NCBI RefSeq assembly: GCF_020215705.1 | Contig: NZ_JAIWNB010000005.1 | Coordinates: 186,001 to 250,000, forward strand | Source of the DNA: Nonomuraea aurantiaca | GTDB lineage: Bacteria > Actinomycetota > Actinomycetes > Streptosporangiales > Streptosporangiaceae | Reading direction: 5' to 3' | Length of the DNA stretch: 64,000 nt | In this document: positions 43,081-51,252 of the stretch, piece after piece | Position numbering within the stretch: position 1 is the first letter of the stretch | Layout: the number at the start of each line of letters is the position of its first letter | Program-made: the position numbers and the translations under genes | The notes under the pieces: model-generated | The model's database searches: none | The model's input: only the letters and a program-made list of their open reading frames with translations | Told to the model about the DNA's origin: nothing

Positions 43081-43285
43081 CTGGACCATCCGGCGTACGC
43101 AGCGACCCTTGTCCGGCCACGGTCCCCATTCGGCGCTGGATCATCCGGCGTCCGCCGCGACCCCCGTCCGGCCACGGTCCCCATTTCCCGCTCGGCCATC
43201 CGGCGTCCACCGCGTACACCCGCCCGACCGTGGCCCCGTTCGGCGCTCGTCCATCCGGCGTCCGCCTCGGCCCTCTCCGACATCG
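43081..43285. repeat. 55-bp tandem repeat, about 3.7 copies
   Basis: Copies begin at 43081, 43136, 43191 and 43246, each opening with a CTxGxxCATCCGGCG block and containing CCGGCCACGGTCCCCATT or a variant. The period is exactly 55 bases. They fill most of the 370-base gap between cmk and the flavoprotein gene (42977-43346). Next to cmk there is also a 17-bp direct repeat (TTCCCACTGCACGTTTT near 42996-43029). No gene is supported in this gap. Confidence 0.9.
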
Positions 43286-43346
43286 GTTACTGTGCCAACG
43301 GGGTCGATCAGGCGGCCCGCCAGGCCCTGGCCCGTGCCACCCGCCA

Positions 43347-44510
43347 TCACCTGAATCCGGCCGTCAGCCGGAACAGGCCGACCGGCACCAGCCCGCGCTT
43401 GAGCAGGCGGTAGGTGGGCAGCGGGCTGCCGCTCACCGTCTCCTTGTAGGCGATGGCCCACCGCCCCTTCAGGTACGCCCTGCGCGGTGTGTCGTCGGGG
43501 TGGGTGAACTGGATGACCGCGTCCCGGCGCCCGAGGCTGAGGGGCTGATGAACGTACCCGAACCGGAACTCCTTCACCGGACGGCCGAGCAGCCCGTCGG
43601 CGAGCGCGTCGGCCGCGTGCAGGCCCGTCGGGATGCCGCCCTGGCAGGTCCCGTGCATGACGCCGTACGGCTGGCGCACCGCGGCGGCGTCGCCCACGGC
43701 GTAGACGTCCGGGTGCGACATCGAGCGCAGCGCGGCGTCGACCACGATCCGGCCCCGCGCGTCCACCGTCAGCCCCGCCTCGGCGGCCAGGGGCAGGCCC
43801 TTGGTGCCGGCGGTCCAGAGCGTCGCGTCGGAGTGGACCAGCTCGCCCCCGGCCAGCTCGACGGCGTCCGGCAGCACCTTGGTGACCTCGGCGCCGTCGC
43901 GTACCTGGATGCCGAGCCGGTCCATCGCCCGCTCGACGTAGGCGCGGGCCTTATCGCCCATCATCGCGCCAGGACGACCCCGGGTGAGCAGGACGACGCG
44001 CAGGTTCGGGTGCGCTTCGGCGAGCTCTGTGGCCGACTCGACACCGGTCAGGCCGCCGCCGGCCACGACGACCGTCCCCCGGTCGAGCTCACCGAGGCGT
44101 CGCGCGAGTCGTACGGCCTGGTCGTGGTCGTCGTAGACGTAGGCGTGCTCGGCCACACCGGGGGTCGAGGCGTCGGTGACGGTGCCGAGTGCGTAGATCA
44201 GCTTGTCGTACGCGATCACGCGCCCGGGCTCCCCGCCCCCGCCGTTGACGGTGACCTCGTGCCGTACGGGGTCGAGGGCGCTCACGCGGCCCAGGACGAG
44301 GTCGATGCCCGTGCCGGCGATGATGTCGGCGATCGCGTGGTCCCGCAGCCGTTCGCCGGCGGCGGTCTGGTGCAGCCGCAGCCGCTCCGTGAACCGTGGG
44401 GCGGCGCTGACCAGCGTCACCTTGCCGCCGTGGCGGCGCGTCCGGGTGGCGGCCCTGATCGCGGCCGCGATGCCCGTGTAGCCGGCGCCCAGTATCAGGA
44501 TGTTCGTCAT
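43347..44510 (-). CDS. NADH-dehydrogenase-like FAD oxidoreductase
   Basis: This 387-residue protein has two Rossmann folds: the FAD site ILILGAGYTGIAAA at the N-terminus and the NAD(P)H site VVVAGGGLTGVESA in the middle, then the second FAD block VYAVGDAAAV. It belongs to the pyridine nucleotide-disulfide oxidoreductase / type II NADH dehydrogenase-like group. There is no redox-active Cys pair and no C-terminal membrane anchor, so a quinone or small molecule may be the acceptor. The ATG at 44510 gives the usual start MTNILILGAG. Confidence 0.88.
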   Translation of the reverse strand: MTNILILGAGYTGIAAAIRAATRTRRHGGKVTLVSAAPRFTERLRLHQTAAGERLRDHAIADIIAGTGIDLVLGRVSALDPVRHEVTVNGGGGEPGRVIAYDKLIYALGTVTDASTPGVAEHAYVYDDHDQAVRLARRLGELDRGTVVVAGGGLTGVESATELAEAHPNLRVVLLTRGRPGAMMGDKARAYVERAMDRLGIQVRDGAEVTKVLPDAVELAGGELVHSDATLWTAGTKGLPLAAEAGLTVDARGRIVVDAALRSMSHPDVYAVGDAAAVRQPYGVMHGTCQGGIPTGLHAADALADGLLGRPVKEFRFGYVHQPLSLGRRDAVIQFTHPDDTPRRAYLKGRWAIAYKETVSGSPLPTYRLLKRGLVPVGLFRLTAGFR

Positions 44511-44596
44511 GTCCCTGGCTCCTTCGCGAACTCCGGGTGGATTCCGCACTGAAGACGGAACGAGCCGCCAGGGATGTGACATCAACGCCGTACTTC

Positions 44597-44609
44597 CGCC
44601 CCCCGAAGG
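44597..44609 (-). terminator. Small GC hairpin downstream of tyrA
   Basis: CCCCC-GAA-GGGGG lies in the 198-base gap between tyrA and the flavoprotein gene, about 100 bases after the tyrA stop. It is weak evidence for termination; the rest of the gap is unremarkable. Confidence 0.3.
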
Positions 44610-44708
44610 GGGTGTCCCTCCAAGAGGACCCCAGCCACGACGGACCGTCACAGGAATGAAGACGGGCAAGTGCGACGAACCACCCGCGAAACCATCGCGG
44701 TCACCGCA

Positions 44709-45839
44709 CTACGGGACCTGCCAGCCCCGTTCGTGCAGCGCCTTGGTGAGGACAGCCGCCGCGTCCGGCTGCACGGAGACTTCGGCGATGCCCAGAGGCA
44801 GGCCGGGAGCGTGCTCCAGCCGTACGTCCTCGACGTTGACCCCGACCTCGTCGCAGATCTGGAAGAGCCTGGCCAGCTGACCGGGGCGGTCGCCGACGAC
44901 GACCTGGACCACCACGTACGCGGGCGCGGGGCCGCCGTGCTTGCCGGGGATGCGGCCATGACCGGCCACGCCGCGCTTGAGCAGCTGGGTGATCTCCTGC
45001 GTGACCGTGCCGTCGCCGTCGGCCAGCGCGCGGAGCGCCGTAGCGGCCTCGGCCAGGTCGCGGGAGATGGCCTCCAGCACCTCGGCCACCGGCGTCGCGT
45101 TGCCCGACAGGATGCCGAGCCAGAGGCCCGGGTCGCTGCCCGCGATCCTGGTGACGTCGCGTACGCCCTGCCCGGCCAGGCCGAGCGCGACGTCGGACGC
45201 GTCCGCCAGCCGGGCCGCGACCGCCGAAGCGGTGACGTGGGGCGCGTGGGAGACGACGGCCACGGCCTGGTCGTGTTCGGCGGCGTCCACCTCGACGGGG
45301 TTGCCGCCGCAGAGCTCCACCAGCCGCAGCACGGCCGCCCTGGCCTCCGGCGTGGCGTCGGGGGTGGGGCACAGCGCCCACGGGCGGCCCAGGAACAGCT
45401 CGGCCCTGGCGGCTCCGGGGCCCGACTTCTCGCGGCCGGCCAGCGGATGGGAGGCGACATAGGTGGACATGTCGCAGCCCAGCTGGGCGGCCCGCTCGAT
45501 GGGCTCCACCTTGACGCTGGCCACGTCGGTGTAGAACGTGGCCGTGCCGTTGCGCTGCAGCGCCAGCAGCTCACCGGCGACGAGCGCGGGCGGCACCGCG
45601 AGCACCGCGAGATCGATCGTCTCGCCGGACTCACCCGACTCACCCGACGCCGAAGCGGCCTGGGCGTGCGTCTCTGGGTGCCACTCCTCGCCCGCGCCGA
45701 GCTCCCGGGCCAGCCGTACCGCTCCCTGGTCGTGGTCGGCGAGCAGCACGCGTAGCCCCCGCTCGCGCAGCGCCAGCGCTATGGAGGTGCCGATGAGACC
45801 GGTGCCGACTACCAGCACGGTGCGGAGTTCGGAGGCCAT
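44709..45839 (-). CDS. tyrA: Prephenate dehydrogenase with ACT domain
   Basis: This 376-residue enzyme oxidises prephenate with NAD(P)+ to 4-hydroxyphenylpyruvate, the tyrosine precursor. The N-terminal Rossmann motif is VLVVGTGLIGTSIALAL; the active-site His block is ASHPLAGREKSGP, followed by SHAPHVTASAVA. A C-terminal ACT domain (about 305-376, VVVGDRPGQLARLFQICDEVG) should bind tyrosine for feedback control. A short SGESGESGE insertion, encoded by 9-bp repeats, follows the first fold. It lies 67 bases after aroH, so two steps of aromatic synthesis are paired. Confidence 0.94.
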   Translation of the reverse strand: MASELRTVLVVGTGLIGTSIALALRERGLRVLLADHDQGAVRLARELGAGEEWHPETHAQAASASGESGESGETIDLAVLAVPPALVAGELLALQRNGTATFYTDVASVKVEPIERAAQLGCDMSTYVASHPLAGREKSGPGAARAELFLGRPWALCPTPDATPEARAAVLRLVELCGGNPVEVDAAEHDQAVAVVSHAPHVTASAVAARLADASDVALGLAGQGVRDVTRIAGSDPGLWLGILSGNATPVAEVLEAISRDLAEAATALRALADGDGTVTQEITQLLKRGVAGHGRIPGKHGGPAPAYVVVQVVVGDRPGQLARLFQICDEVGVNVEDVRLEHAPGLPLGIAEVSVQPDAAAVLTKALHERGWQVP

Positions 45840-45906
45840 GTAGATGTCCTGATTTATCGGGCGTCGGAGTAGCTCGGTCGGGTGACAGAAGCGGATGAGC
45901 GGGTCG

Positions 45907-46266
45907 TTACTGGGCGATGTCCTGGCGGAGTGCGACGGCGCCGCGCAGATAGACGTGCTGGATGTCGGAGCGCGGCCGGTCCGTCTCCACGTGGGCCATC
46001 AGGCGTACCACCCTGGGCAGCGCGCCCGGCACGTCGATCTCGGTGCAGCAGATCAGCGGCACGTCGTGGAAGCCCAGCTTCCGCGCCGCCAGCGCCGGGA
46101 ACTCCGCCGTCAGATCGGGAGACGCCGTGAACAGCACGCTGATCACATCGTCGGTGGTCAGCTGATTGCGCCCCATCATCTCGCTGACCAGCTCCGTGGT
46201 CGCCTCGATGATCGCCCCACGGTCGTTGGCGTCCACCTGGATCGCCCCGCGGATCGCCCGCACCAT
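45907..46266 (-). CDS. aroH: Chorismate mutase, AroH class
   Basis: This 119-residue protein has the trimeric AroH fold. It converts chorismate to prephenate, the substrate of the TyrA encoded next. The signature residues are visible: RAIRGAIQVDAND at the start (Arg7), the IIEATTELVSEMM helix, SVLFTASPDLTAEFPA, and VPLICCTEIDVPGALPRVVRLM with the Glu and active-site Arg. Length is typical. A hairpin lies 27 bases before the start and may act as terminator or attenuator for readthrough from the pseudouridine synthase gene. Confidence 0.95.
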   Translation of the reverse strand: MVRAIRGAIQVDANDRGAIIEATTELVSEMMGRNQLTTDDVISVLFTASPDLTAEFPALAARKLGFHDVPLICCTEIDVPGALPRVVRLMAHVETDRPRSDIQHVYLRGAVALRQDIAQ

Positions 46267-46292
46267 GTGATTACACCCCTCTATAGCGGTGA

Positions 46293-46318
46293 AGCCCGTG
46301 CGGAGGTTCGCACGGGCT
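46293..46318 (-). terminator. Hairpin between the pseudouridine synthase gene and aroH
   Basis: A perfect 10-bp stem (AGCCCGTGCG with CGCACGGGCT, six-base loop) begins 17 bases after the stop of the pseudouridine synthase gene, with no T run. It may end or partly attenuate transcription before aroH. Confidence 0.6.
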
Positions 46319-46334
46319 CCTGCGTTCCGCCAGA

Positions 46335-48497
46335 TTACAGCTTCACGGCGGCGTAGAGTTCGCCGACCTCCTTCAGGGACAGCGCCCTGACGGTGCCCGC
46401 CTTGGTACGGCCCAGCTTGATCGGCCCGAACTCGATCCTGGCCAGGTCGATGACGCGATGACCCGCCTCTTCCAGCAGCCGCCGGACGATGTGATTGCGG
46501 CCTTCGTGCAGAACGACCTCGACCAGCGCCTGCTGGCCGTGCTCCTGCACGATCGAGAAGGAGTCGATCTTGGCCAGGCCGTCTTCGAGCTCGATGCCCT
46601 GCTTGAGCCGACGGCTGAGATCACGCGGGATCGGCCCCGGGACCTTCGCCCAGTACTTCTTCTGCACCCCATAACTCGGGTGAGTCAGCCGGTTGGCCAG
46701 CTCGCCGTCGTTGGTGAGCAGCAGCAGCCCCTCGGTCTCGGTGTCGAGCCGGCCCACGTGGAACAGTCTCGGCGCGAGCTCCTCCACATAGTCGGCCAGG
46801 CAAGGCCGGCCCTGCGGGTCGTCCATGGTGGACACGACGCCGATGGGCTTGTTCAGGGCGTAGTAGACCAGGTCGGGGGCGGTCGGGATGCGCTTGCCGT
46901 CTACGTGGATGACCTGCGCCGCCGGGTCCACCTTGGCCCCGAACCTCCGTACGACCTGCCCGTTCACGGTGACGCGGCCGTCGCCGATCATCTCTTCGCA
47001 GGCGCGACGGCTGGCCACGCCCGCCTGGGCGAGCACCTTCTGCAGCCGTACGCCGCCGGGCACCTCGGTGGTGTCGCGCTCGTCGGTGTAGCCGTCGGGG
47101 AAGAAGTTGCGGTCCCGCATGGGCTGGCGAGCGGTCTTGAACCGGTCGCGCGGCGCACCGGAGGCCGCCCCGTCCCGTCCGCCGGACGTGCGCCCGCCGA
47201 TGGTCTGGACGTCGTCACGCCTGGGGGTACGGCTCGGACGGCCGGCGTCGCGGCGCGAGCCGGCGTCGTCACGGCGTCCGAAGCGGGCACGGGTGGACTC
47301 TCCACGGCCGTTGCCGGTCCGCGGGGACTCTCCGCGGCTGTAGCCGGTCCGCGTGGACTCGGTACGGGAACCGCCGTCCCTGCGGCCACCACGGTCGGCC
47401 CGGAAGCCGCCACGGTCGTCCGTACGCTCGAAACGCGATCCGCCCCGGTCGTCACGACGGTCACCCTGGTAACCGCCCCGGTCGTCCCGCCTCTCAGGCC
47501 GGAAACCACCACGGTCATCACGACGCTCGGAACGGAACCCGCCCCGATCGTCACTGCGGTCGGAACGGAACCCGCCCCGGTCGTCACTACGCGGGGAACG
47601 GAAGCCACCGCGGTCGTCGCTGCGGGCTCCCTGGTAACCGCCCCGGTCGTCCCGCCTCTCAGGCCGGAAACCACCACGATCATCACGACGCTCGGAACGG
47701 AACCCACCCCGATCGTCACTGCGGTCGGAGCGGAAGCCGCCCCGGTCGTCGCGGCGGGCGCCCTGGAAGCCGCCTCGGTCGTCGCGACGCTGGGGACGGT
47801 AACCGTCACGGCCGCCACCCTCCCGAGGGCCGGAGCCGCCGCGGTCGGAGCGGTAGCCGCCTCGATCGCCCCCGGCGGACGAGCTGTAGCCGCCACGCTC
47901 GCCACGGGACGACCCGCCGTAGCCACGGTCGCCGCGCGACTGCGCGCCATATCCGCCGCGCGACGGTGAAGAGCCGCCGCGGGACTGCGAGTAGCCGCCT
48001 CGGTCGCTTCCGGGTGCCGGACGGTCGCCGTCGCGGGAGGGGGAGCGGTCGTCGCGGTAGGAACGCTCGCGGGACGTACGGTCGTCGCGGGAGGACGTAC
48101 GGTCGTAGCCGCCCCGGTCGCCCGCCGAGCCGGAGCGGTCGCGGGAGCCGCCGGAGCCGGAGCGGTCACGGGTGTCGCCGGAGGCGGGCCTGCCGTACCG
48201 GGCGCGGGAACCGCCACGGTCGGCGCGGAGCGAGTCGCGGCCGGCGCCCAGCTCGCTTCCGGAGTCGCGGCTGTAGCCGCGGTCGCTGTCGTCGCGGCGC
48301 GCTCCGCCACGGTCACTGTCGTCGCGGCGGGGTCCGCCACGGGAATCGTCTCGGTGGGAACCGCCACGGAACCCCTCACGGCGGGGGCCGCCGCGCGAGT
48401 CGTCCGAGCGGAAGGCGGGACGGCCGCCACGGCTCGCGCCGCCGGTGCGTCCACGACCGCGTCCATCACCGGACGGGGTGCTGCGCCTGTTGATCAC
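46335..48497 (-). CDS. rluB: 23S rRNA pseudouridine synthase (RluB/RsuA family) with long RG-rich extension
   Basis: The last ~240 residues are a normal RluB-type enzyme. The S4 RNA-binding domain (VRLQKVLAQAGVASRRACEE) is followed by the catalytic domain, with the active-site Asp in GRLDTETEGLLLLTND and the C-terminal GRNHIVRRLLEEAG. It isomerises a uridine of rRNA. In front is about 475 residues of disordered sequence rich in Arg, Gly, Asp and Ser, with 12 tandem copies of an 11-residue DDRGGFRSxRR-type unit. The GTG start at 48497 overlaps the scpB stop. Actinobacterial relatives often have such an extension, but this one is very long. Confidence 0.92.
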   Translation of the reverse strand: MINRRSTPSGDGRGRGRTGGASRGGRPAFRSDDSRGGPRREGFRGGSHRDDSRGGPRRDDSDRGGARRDDSDRGYSRDSGSELGAGRDSLRADRGGSRARYGRPASGDTRDRSGSGGSRDRSGSAGDRGGYDRTSSRDDRTSRERSYRDDRSPSRDGDRPAPGSDRGGYSQSRGGSSPSRGGYGAQSRGDRGYGGSSRGERGGYSSSAGGDRGGYRSDRGGSGPREGGGRDGYRPQRRDDRGGFQGARRDDRGGFRSDRSDDRGGFRSERRDDRGGFRPERRDDRGGYQGARSDDRGGFRSPRSDDRGGFRSDRSDDRGGFRSERRDDRGGFRPERRDDRGGYQGDRRDDRGGSRFERTDDRGGFRADRGGRRDGGSRTESTRTGYSRGESPRTGNGRGESTRARFGRRDDAGSRRDAGRPSRTPRRDDVQTIGGRTSGGRDGAASGAPRDRFKTARQPMRDRNFFPDGYTDERDTTEVPGGVRLQKVLAQAGVASRRACEEMIGDGRVTVNGQVVRRFGAKVDPAAQVIHVDGKRIPTAPDLVYYALNKPIGVVSTMDDPQGRPCLADYVEELAPRLFHVGRLDTETEGLLLLTNDGELANRLTHPSYGVQKKYWAKVPGPIPRDLSRRLKQGIELEDGLAKIDSFSIVQEHGQQALVEVVLHEGRNHIVRRLLEEAGHRVIDLARIEFGPIKLGRTKAGTVRALSLKEVGELYAAVKL
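47390..47800 (-). repeat. 33-bp coding repeat, 12 units, with a 165-bp higher-order duplication
   Basis: Twelve consecutive 11-codon units begin with Asp-Asp-Arg-Gly-Gly. Units 2-5 and 7-10 have the same order of variants (FRSD, FRSE, FRPE, YQG), so a five-unit block was duplicated. Boundaries are approximate. Confidence 0.85.
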
Positions 48498-49393
48498 TTT
48501 GTATTCTCCTCGAGGTTTTCCACGTCGTCGGGGAGGAAGGGGGCGAGCTCGGGGAGCTCGCCGATGTCCTTCAGTCCCAGGCGTTCAAGGAAGTATGAAC
48601 TTGTCCGGTAGAGCACTGCCTGGCTCTCCGGGTCGGTGCCGGCCTCTTCGACCAGGCCCCTGGCGACGAGCGTCCGCATGACGCCGTCGCTGTTGACGCC
48701 GCGGACCGCGGCGACTCGTGCGCGGCTCACCGGTTGCCGGTAGGCGACGACCGCGAGGGTTTCCAGCGCGGCCTGGGTGAGCCGGGTCTGCTGGCCGTCG
48801 CGGACGAACCGCTCGACCAGCGCGGCGCAGTCGGCTCGCGTGTAGAACCGCCAACCGCCTGCCACTTCTCTCAGATCGAAACCCCGTCCGGCTTGGGTGT
48901 ATTCCGCGGCCAAGGTCCGGAGTGCGGTGCTCACCTCGTGGGTGGGCCGTTCGAGCACCTGCGCCAGGGTCACTTCGGGGACGGGCTCGTCCACGACCAT
49001 CAGGATGGCCTCGAGCGCCGCCCCGAGCGTCGGGCCGCCGCCCTGGGGGTCGCTCTCGGCGGGTTCGTCAGGTATGTCGTCCAGGCCGACTGGCTCGGAC
49101 AGCTCCGCGCCGGAAGGCACGACGGACGCGTCCCAGAGCTCATCGTCCACATCCGGCTCGACGGACGCCTCCTGGAGCTGGTCGTCCACGCCCGGCTCCC
49201 ACGGCGCGACCTCCGCCTCGTCGACCGCGGACGGGGCCTCAGGCTCGTCGCCCGGTTCGTCCTCCAGCCCGTCGCCCGGTTCGTCCTCCGGTCCGTCGTC
49301 GGTGCTCGTGGTGGCGAGCGATCCCGGGAGGGTCATCCAGGCGGGCAAGGGGGCGGGTTCGCGAGGCGGGGTGTCGTCCAAGCGGTCAGTCAT
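48494..49393 (-). CDS. scpB: Segregation and condensation protein ScpB
   Basis: This 299-residue protein holds two winged helices of ScpB in its C-terminal half (about 120-290), with ALEAILMVVDEPVPEVTLAQVL, TRLTQAALETLAVVAYRQPVSRA and RGVNSDGVMRTLVARGLVEEAG. It joins SMC and ScpA in the bacterial condensin that compacts chromosomes. The first 115 residues are an acidic, Pro/Glu/Asp-rich tail (DEPGDGLEDEPGDEPEAP) with no counterpart in the short Bacillus protein. It overlaps scpA by eight bases and the next gene by four. Confidence 0.94.
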   Translation of the reverse strand: MTDRLDDTPPREPAPLPAWMTLPGSLATTSTDDGPEDEPGDGLEDEPGDEPEAPSAVDEAEVAPWEPGVDDQLQEASVEPDVDDELWDASVVPSGAELSEPVGLDDIPDEPAESDPQGGGPTLGAALEAILMVVDEPVPEVTLAQVLERPTHEVSTALRTLAAEYTQAGRGFDLREVAGGWRFYTRADCAALVERFVRDGQQTRLTQAALETLAVVAYRQPVSRARVAAVRGVNSDGVMRTLVARGLVEEAGTDPESQAVLYRTSSYFLERLGLKDIGELPELAPFLPDDVENLEENTK

Positions 49394-50198
49394 CAGCCGT
49401 CTTCTCCGCGCTCTCCTCGTAGTCGTCCCCCACGGAGACGTCCCCTTCGTCCGACCCGGTCCAGGTCACGTGCAGGTCGCCCAGGGCTTCGACCTGCTCG
49501 AAGGTGACCGCGGACTCCCGGAAGAGCTCCAGCACCGCCAGGAAGCGGGCGATGACCTCGATGGTGCCGTCACAGTCGGCAACCAGGGCCCGGAAGGTGG
49601 CCCGCCGCATCCGCCGCAGGTGCGCCACCAGGATAGCGGCTTGCTCCCGCACGCTGGCCAGCGGTTGATAGATGTGCCCGACGCTGACCGTGGGCGGGAG
49701 CTTGGGGACGAAGGCGCGGGCGGCGATGCGGGCGAGGTCGTCGGGGCTGATGCCGAGGATGAGCTGCGGGAGGAGATTGGCGAACTGCGGCTCCATGGGT
49801 GCGGTGCGGGGGAAACGCAGCGCCTCCTCGGCCATGCGGCCGGAGAAGACCTTCGCCACCTCTTTGTACGCCTTGTACTGCAGGAGCCGGGCGAACAGCA
49901 GGTCGCGGGCCTCCAGCAGAGCCAGGTCCTCTTCGTCCTCGACCTCGCCCGAGGGCAGCAGCCGGGCCGCCTTGAGGTCGAGCAGCGTGGCCGCGACCAG
50001 CAGGAAGTGGCTGGTCACGTCGAGATCCCACTCGGGGCCACGAGCTCGGATGTAGGCGATGAACTCGTCGGTGACCTTGGAGAGCGAGATCTCGGTGATG
50101 TCGAGCTTGTGCTTGGAGATCAGGCCGAGGAGCAGGTCGAAGGGCCCCTCGAAGACGTCCAGGTGGACCCTGAACCCTTGTGGCTCTGTCTCCGTCAC
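49386..50198 (-). CDS. scpA: Segregation and condensation protein ScpA (kleisin)
   Basis: This 270-residue kleisin links the SMC heads. The N-terminal FRVHLDVFEGPFDLLLGLISKHKLDITEISLSKV block (cited in part) is the SMC neck-binding helix pair, and the C-terminal winged helix contains VTFEQVEALGDLHVTW. The middle binds the ScpB dimer (LLDLKAARLLPS). It overlaps the parA-like gene by four bases and scpB by eight, so condensin parts are translated together. Confidence 0.95.
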   Translation of the reverse strand: MTETEPQGFRVHLDVFEGPFDLLLGLISKHKLDITEISLSKVTDEFIAYIRARGPEWDLDVTSHFLLVAATLLDLKAARLLPSGEVEDEEDLALLEARDLLFARLLQYKAYKEVAKVFSGRMAEEALRFPRTAPMEPQFANLLPQLILGISPDDLARIAARAFVPKLPPTVSVGHIYQPLASVREQAAILVAHLRRMRRATFRALVADCDGTIEVIARFLAVLELFRESAVTFEQVEALGDLHVTWTGSDEGDVSVGDDYEESAEKTADD

Positions 50199-51136
50199 CT
50201 GGCCATTGTCGCAGGTGCCGGCCAGCGGGACAGCACCTCGCGGGCCAGCTCACGGTAAGCGTTGGCGCCCAGGGACGACGGGTCGAAGGTGGTGATCGGC
50301 TCGCCGGCGACCGTGGCGTCGGGGAAGCGCACGGTGCGGTTGATCACGGTGTGGAAGACCTTGTCGCCGAACGCCTCGACGACGCGGGCCAGCACCTCGC
50401 GGCCGTGCAGGGTGCGGGCGTCGTACATGGTGGCGAGCAGGCCCTCGATCTCGAGGTCCTCGTTGAGCCGTTCCTGCACCTTGGTGATGGTGTCCATGAG
50501 CAGGGCCACGCCGCGCAGCGCGAAGAACTCGCACTCCAGCGGCACCATGACGCCCTGCGCGCAGGTCAGCGCGTTGATGGTGAGCAGGCCGAGCGACGGC
50601 TGGCAGTCGATGAGGCAGACGTCGTAGTGCGGCAGCAGCGGCTTGATCACGCGGCCGAGCACCTGCTCGCGGGCCACCTCGGTGACGAGCTGGACTTCGG
50701 CGGCGGACAGGTCGATGTTGCTGGGCAGCAGGTCGAGGCCCTCGACGCCGGTCTCCAGCAGCACGTCCTCGGCGGTGACGTTGCGCTCCATCAGCAGGTT
50801 GTAGACCGTGAGGTCGAGCTGGAGCGGGTTGATGCCGAGGCCGACGGACAGGGCGCCCTGCGGGTCGAAGTCGACGAGCAGCACCTTGAGGCCGCATTCG
50901 ACGAGCGCGGCGCCCAGGTTGATGGTGGTGGTGGTCTTGCCGACCCCACCCTTCTGGTTGACCATCGCGACCACCCGCGCGGGCCCGTGGATCTCGGGCG
51001 CGACGGGTTCCGGGAACACCGGGCGGGGACGCCGGGTGGGGCCCAGATTCACGCCGATGGAAGGCGTGTTGGTCTTCGTGTCACCCCAGGGGTTGTCGGG
51101 GGTCCCCGGGGCCGAACCGTTGGTCTTCACAGTCAC
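50195..51136 (-). CDS. ParA/Soj-family ATPase
   Basis: This 313-residue protein has a deviant Walker A ATPase core: NQKGGVGKTTTTINLG, DFDPQGALS, and CLIDCQPSLGLLTINAL. The first 50 residues are a non-conserved Pro-rich extension. It is the ParA homologue always found before scpAB in actinobacteria. It is distinct from the origin-linked parAB, and there is no parB gene nearby. It probably acts in chromosome or cell-pole organisation with condensin; its exact role is not settled. Confidence 0.93.
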   Translation of the reverse strand: MTVKTNGSAPGTPDNPWGDTKTNTPSIGVNLGPTRRPRPVFPEPVAPEIHGPARVVAMVNQKGGVGKTTTTINLGAALVECGLKVLLVDFDPQGALSVGLGINPLQLDLTVYNLLMERNVTAEDVLLETGVEGLDLLPSNIDLSAAEVQLVTEVAREQVLGRVIKPLLPHYDVCLIDCQPSLGLLTINALTCAQGVMVPLECEFFALRGVALLMDTITKVQERLNEDLEIEGLLATMYDARTLHGREVLARVVEAFGDKVFHTVINRTVRFPDATVAGEPITTFDPSSLGANAYRELAREVLSRWPAPATMAR

Positions 51137-51252
51137 CAGCTCGAACCTCCCTGACGATCCCGAACCGGACCGTCCGGACGGACACTATGGCGTCACCACT
51201 TAACGCGGCAAGGCGGCACGCCGAAGTGCCGCACGTCGCAAAAGACTATAGA

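Noticed and set aside
43081-43285. Possible CRISPR array
   Set aside because: Units are contiguous 55-bp copies without unique spacers, and there are no cas genes.
46458-47969. Plus-strand 503-codon frame rich in Thr/Val/Ala repeats
   Set aside because: It is the antisense shadow of the RG-repeat region of the pseudouridine synthase gene; the opposite strand has recognised domains and coupled start.
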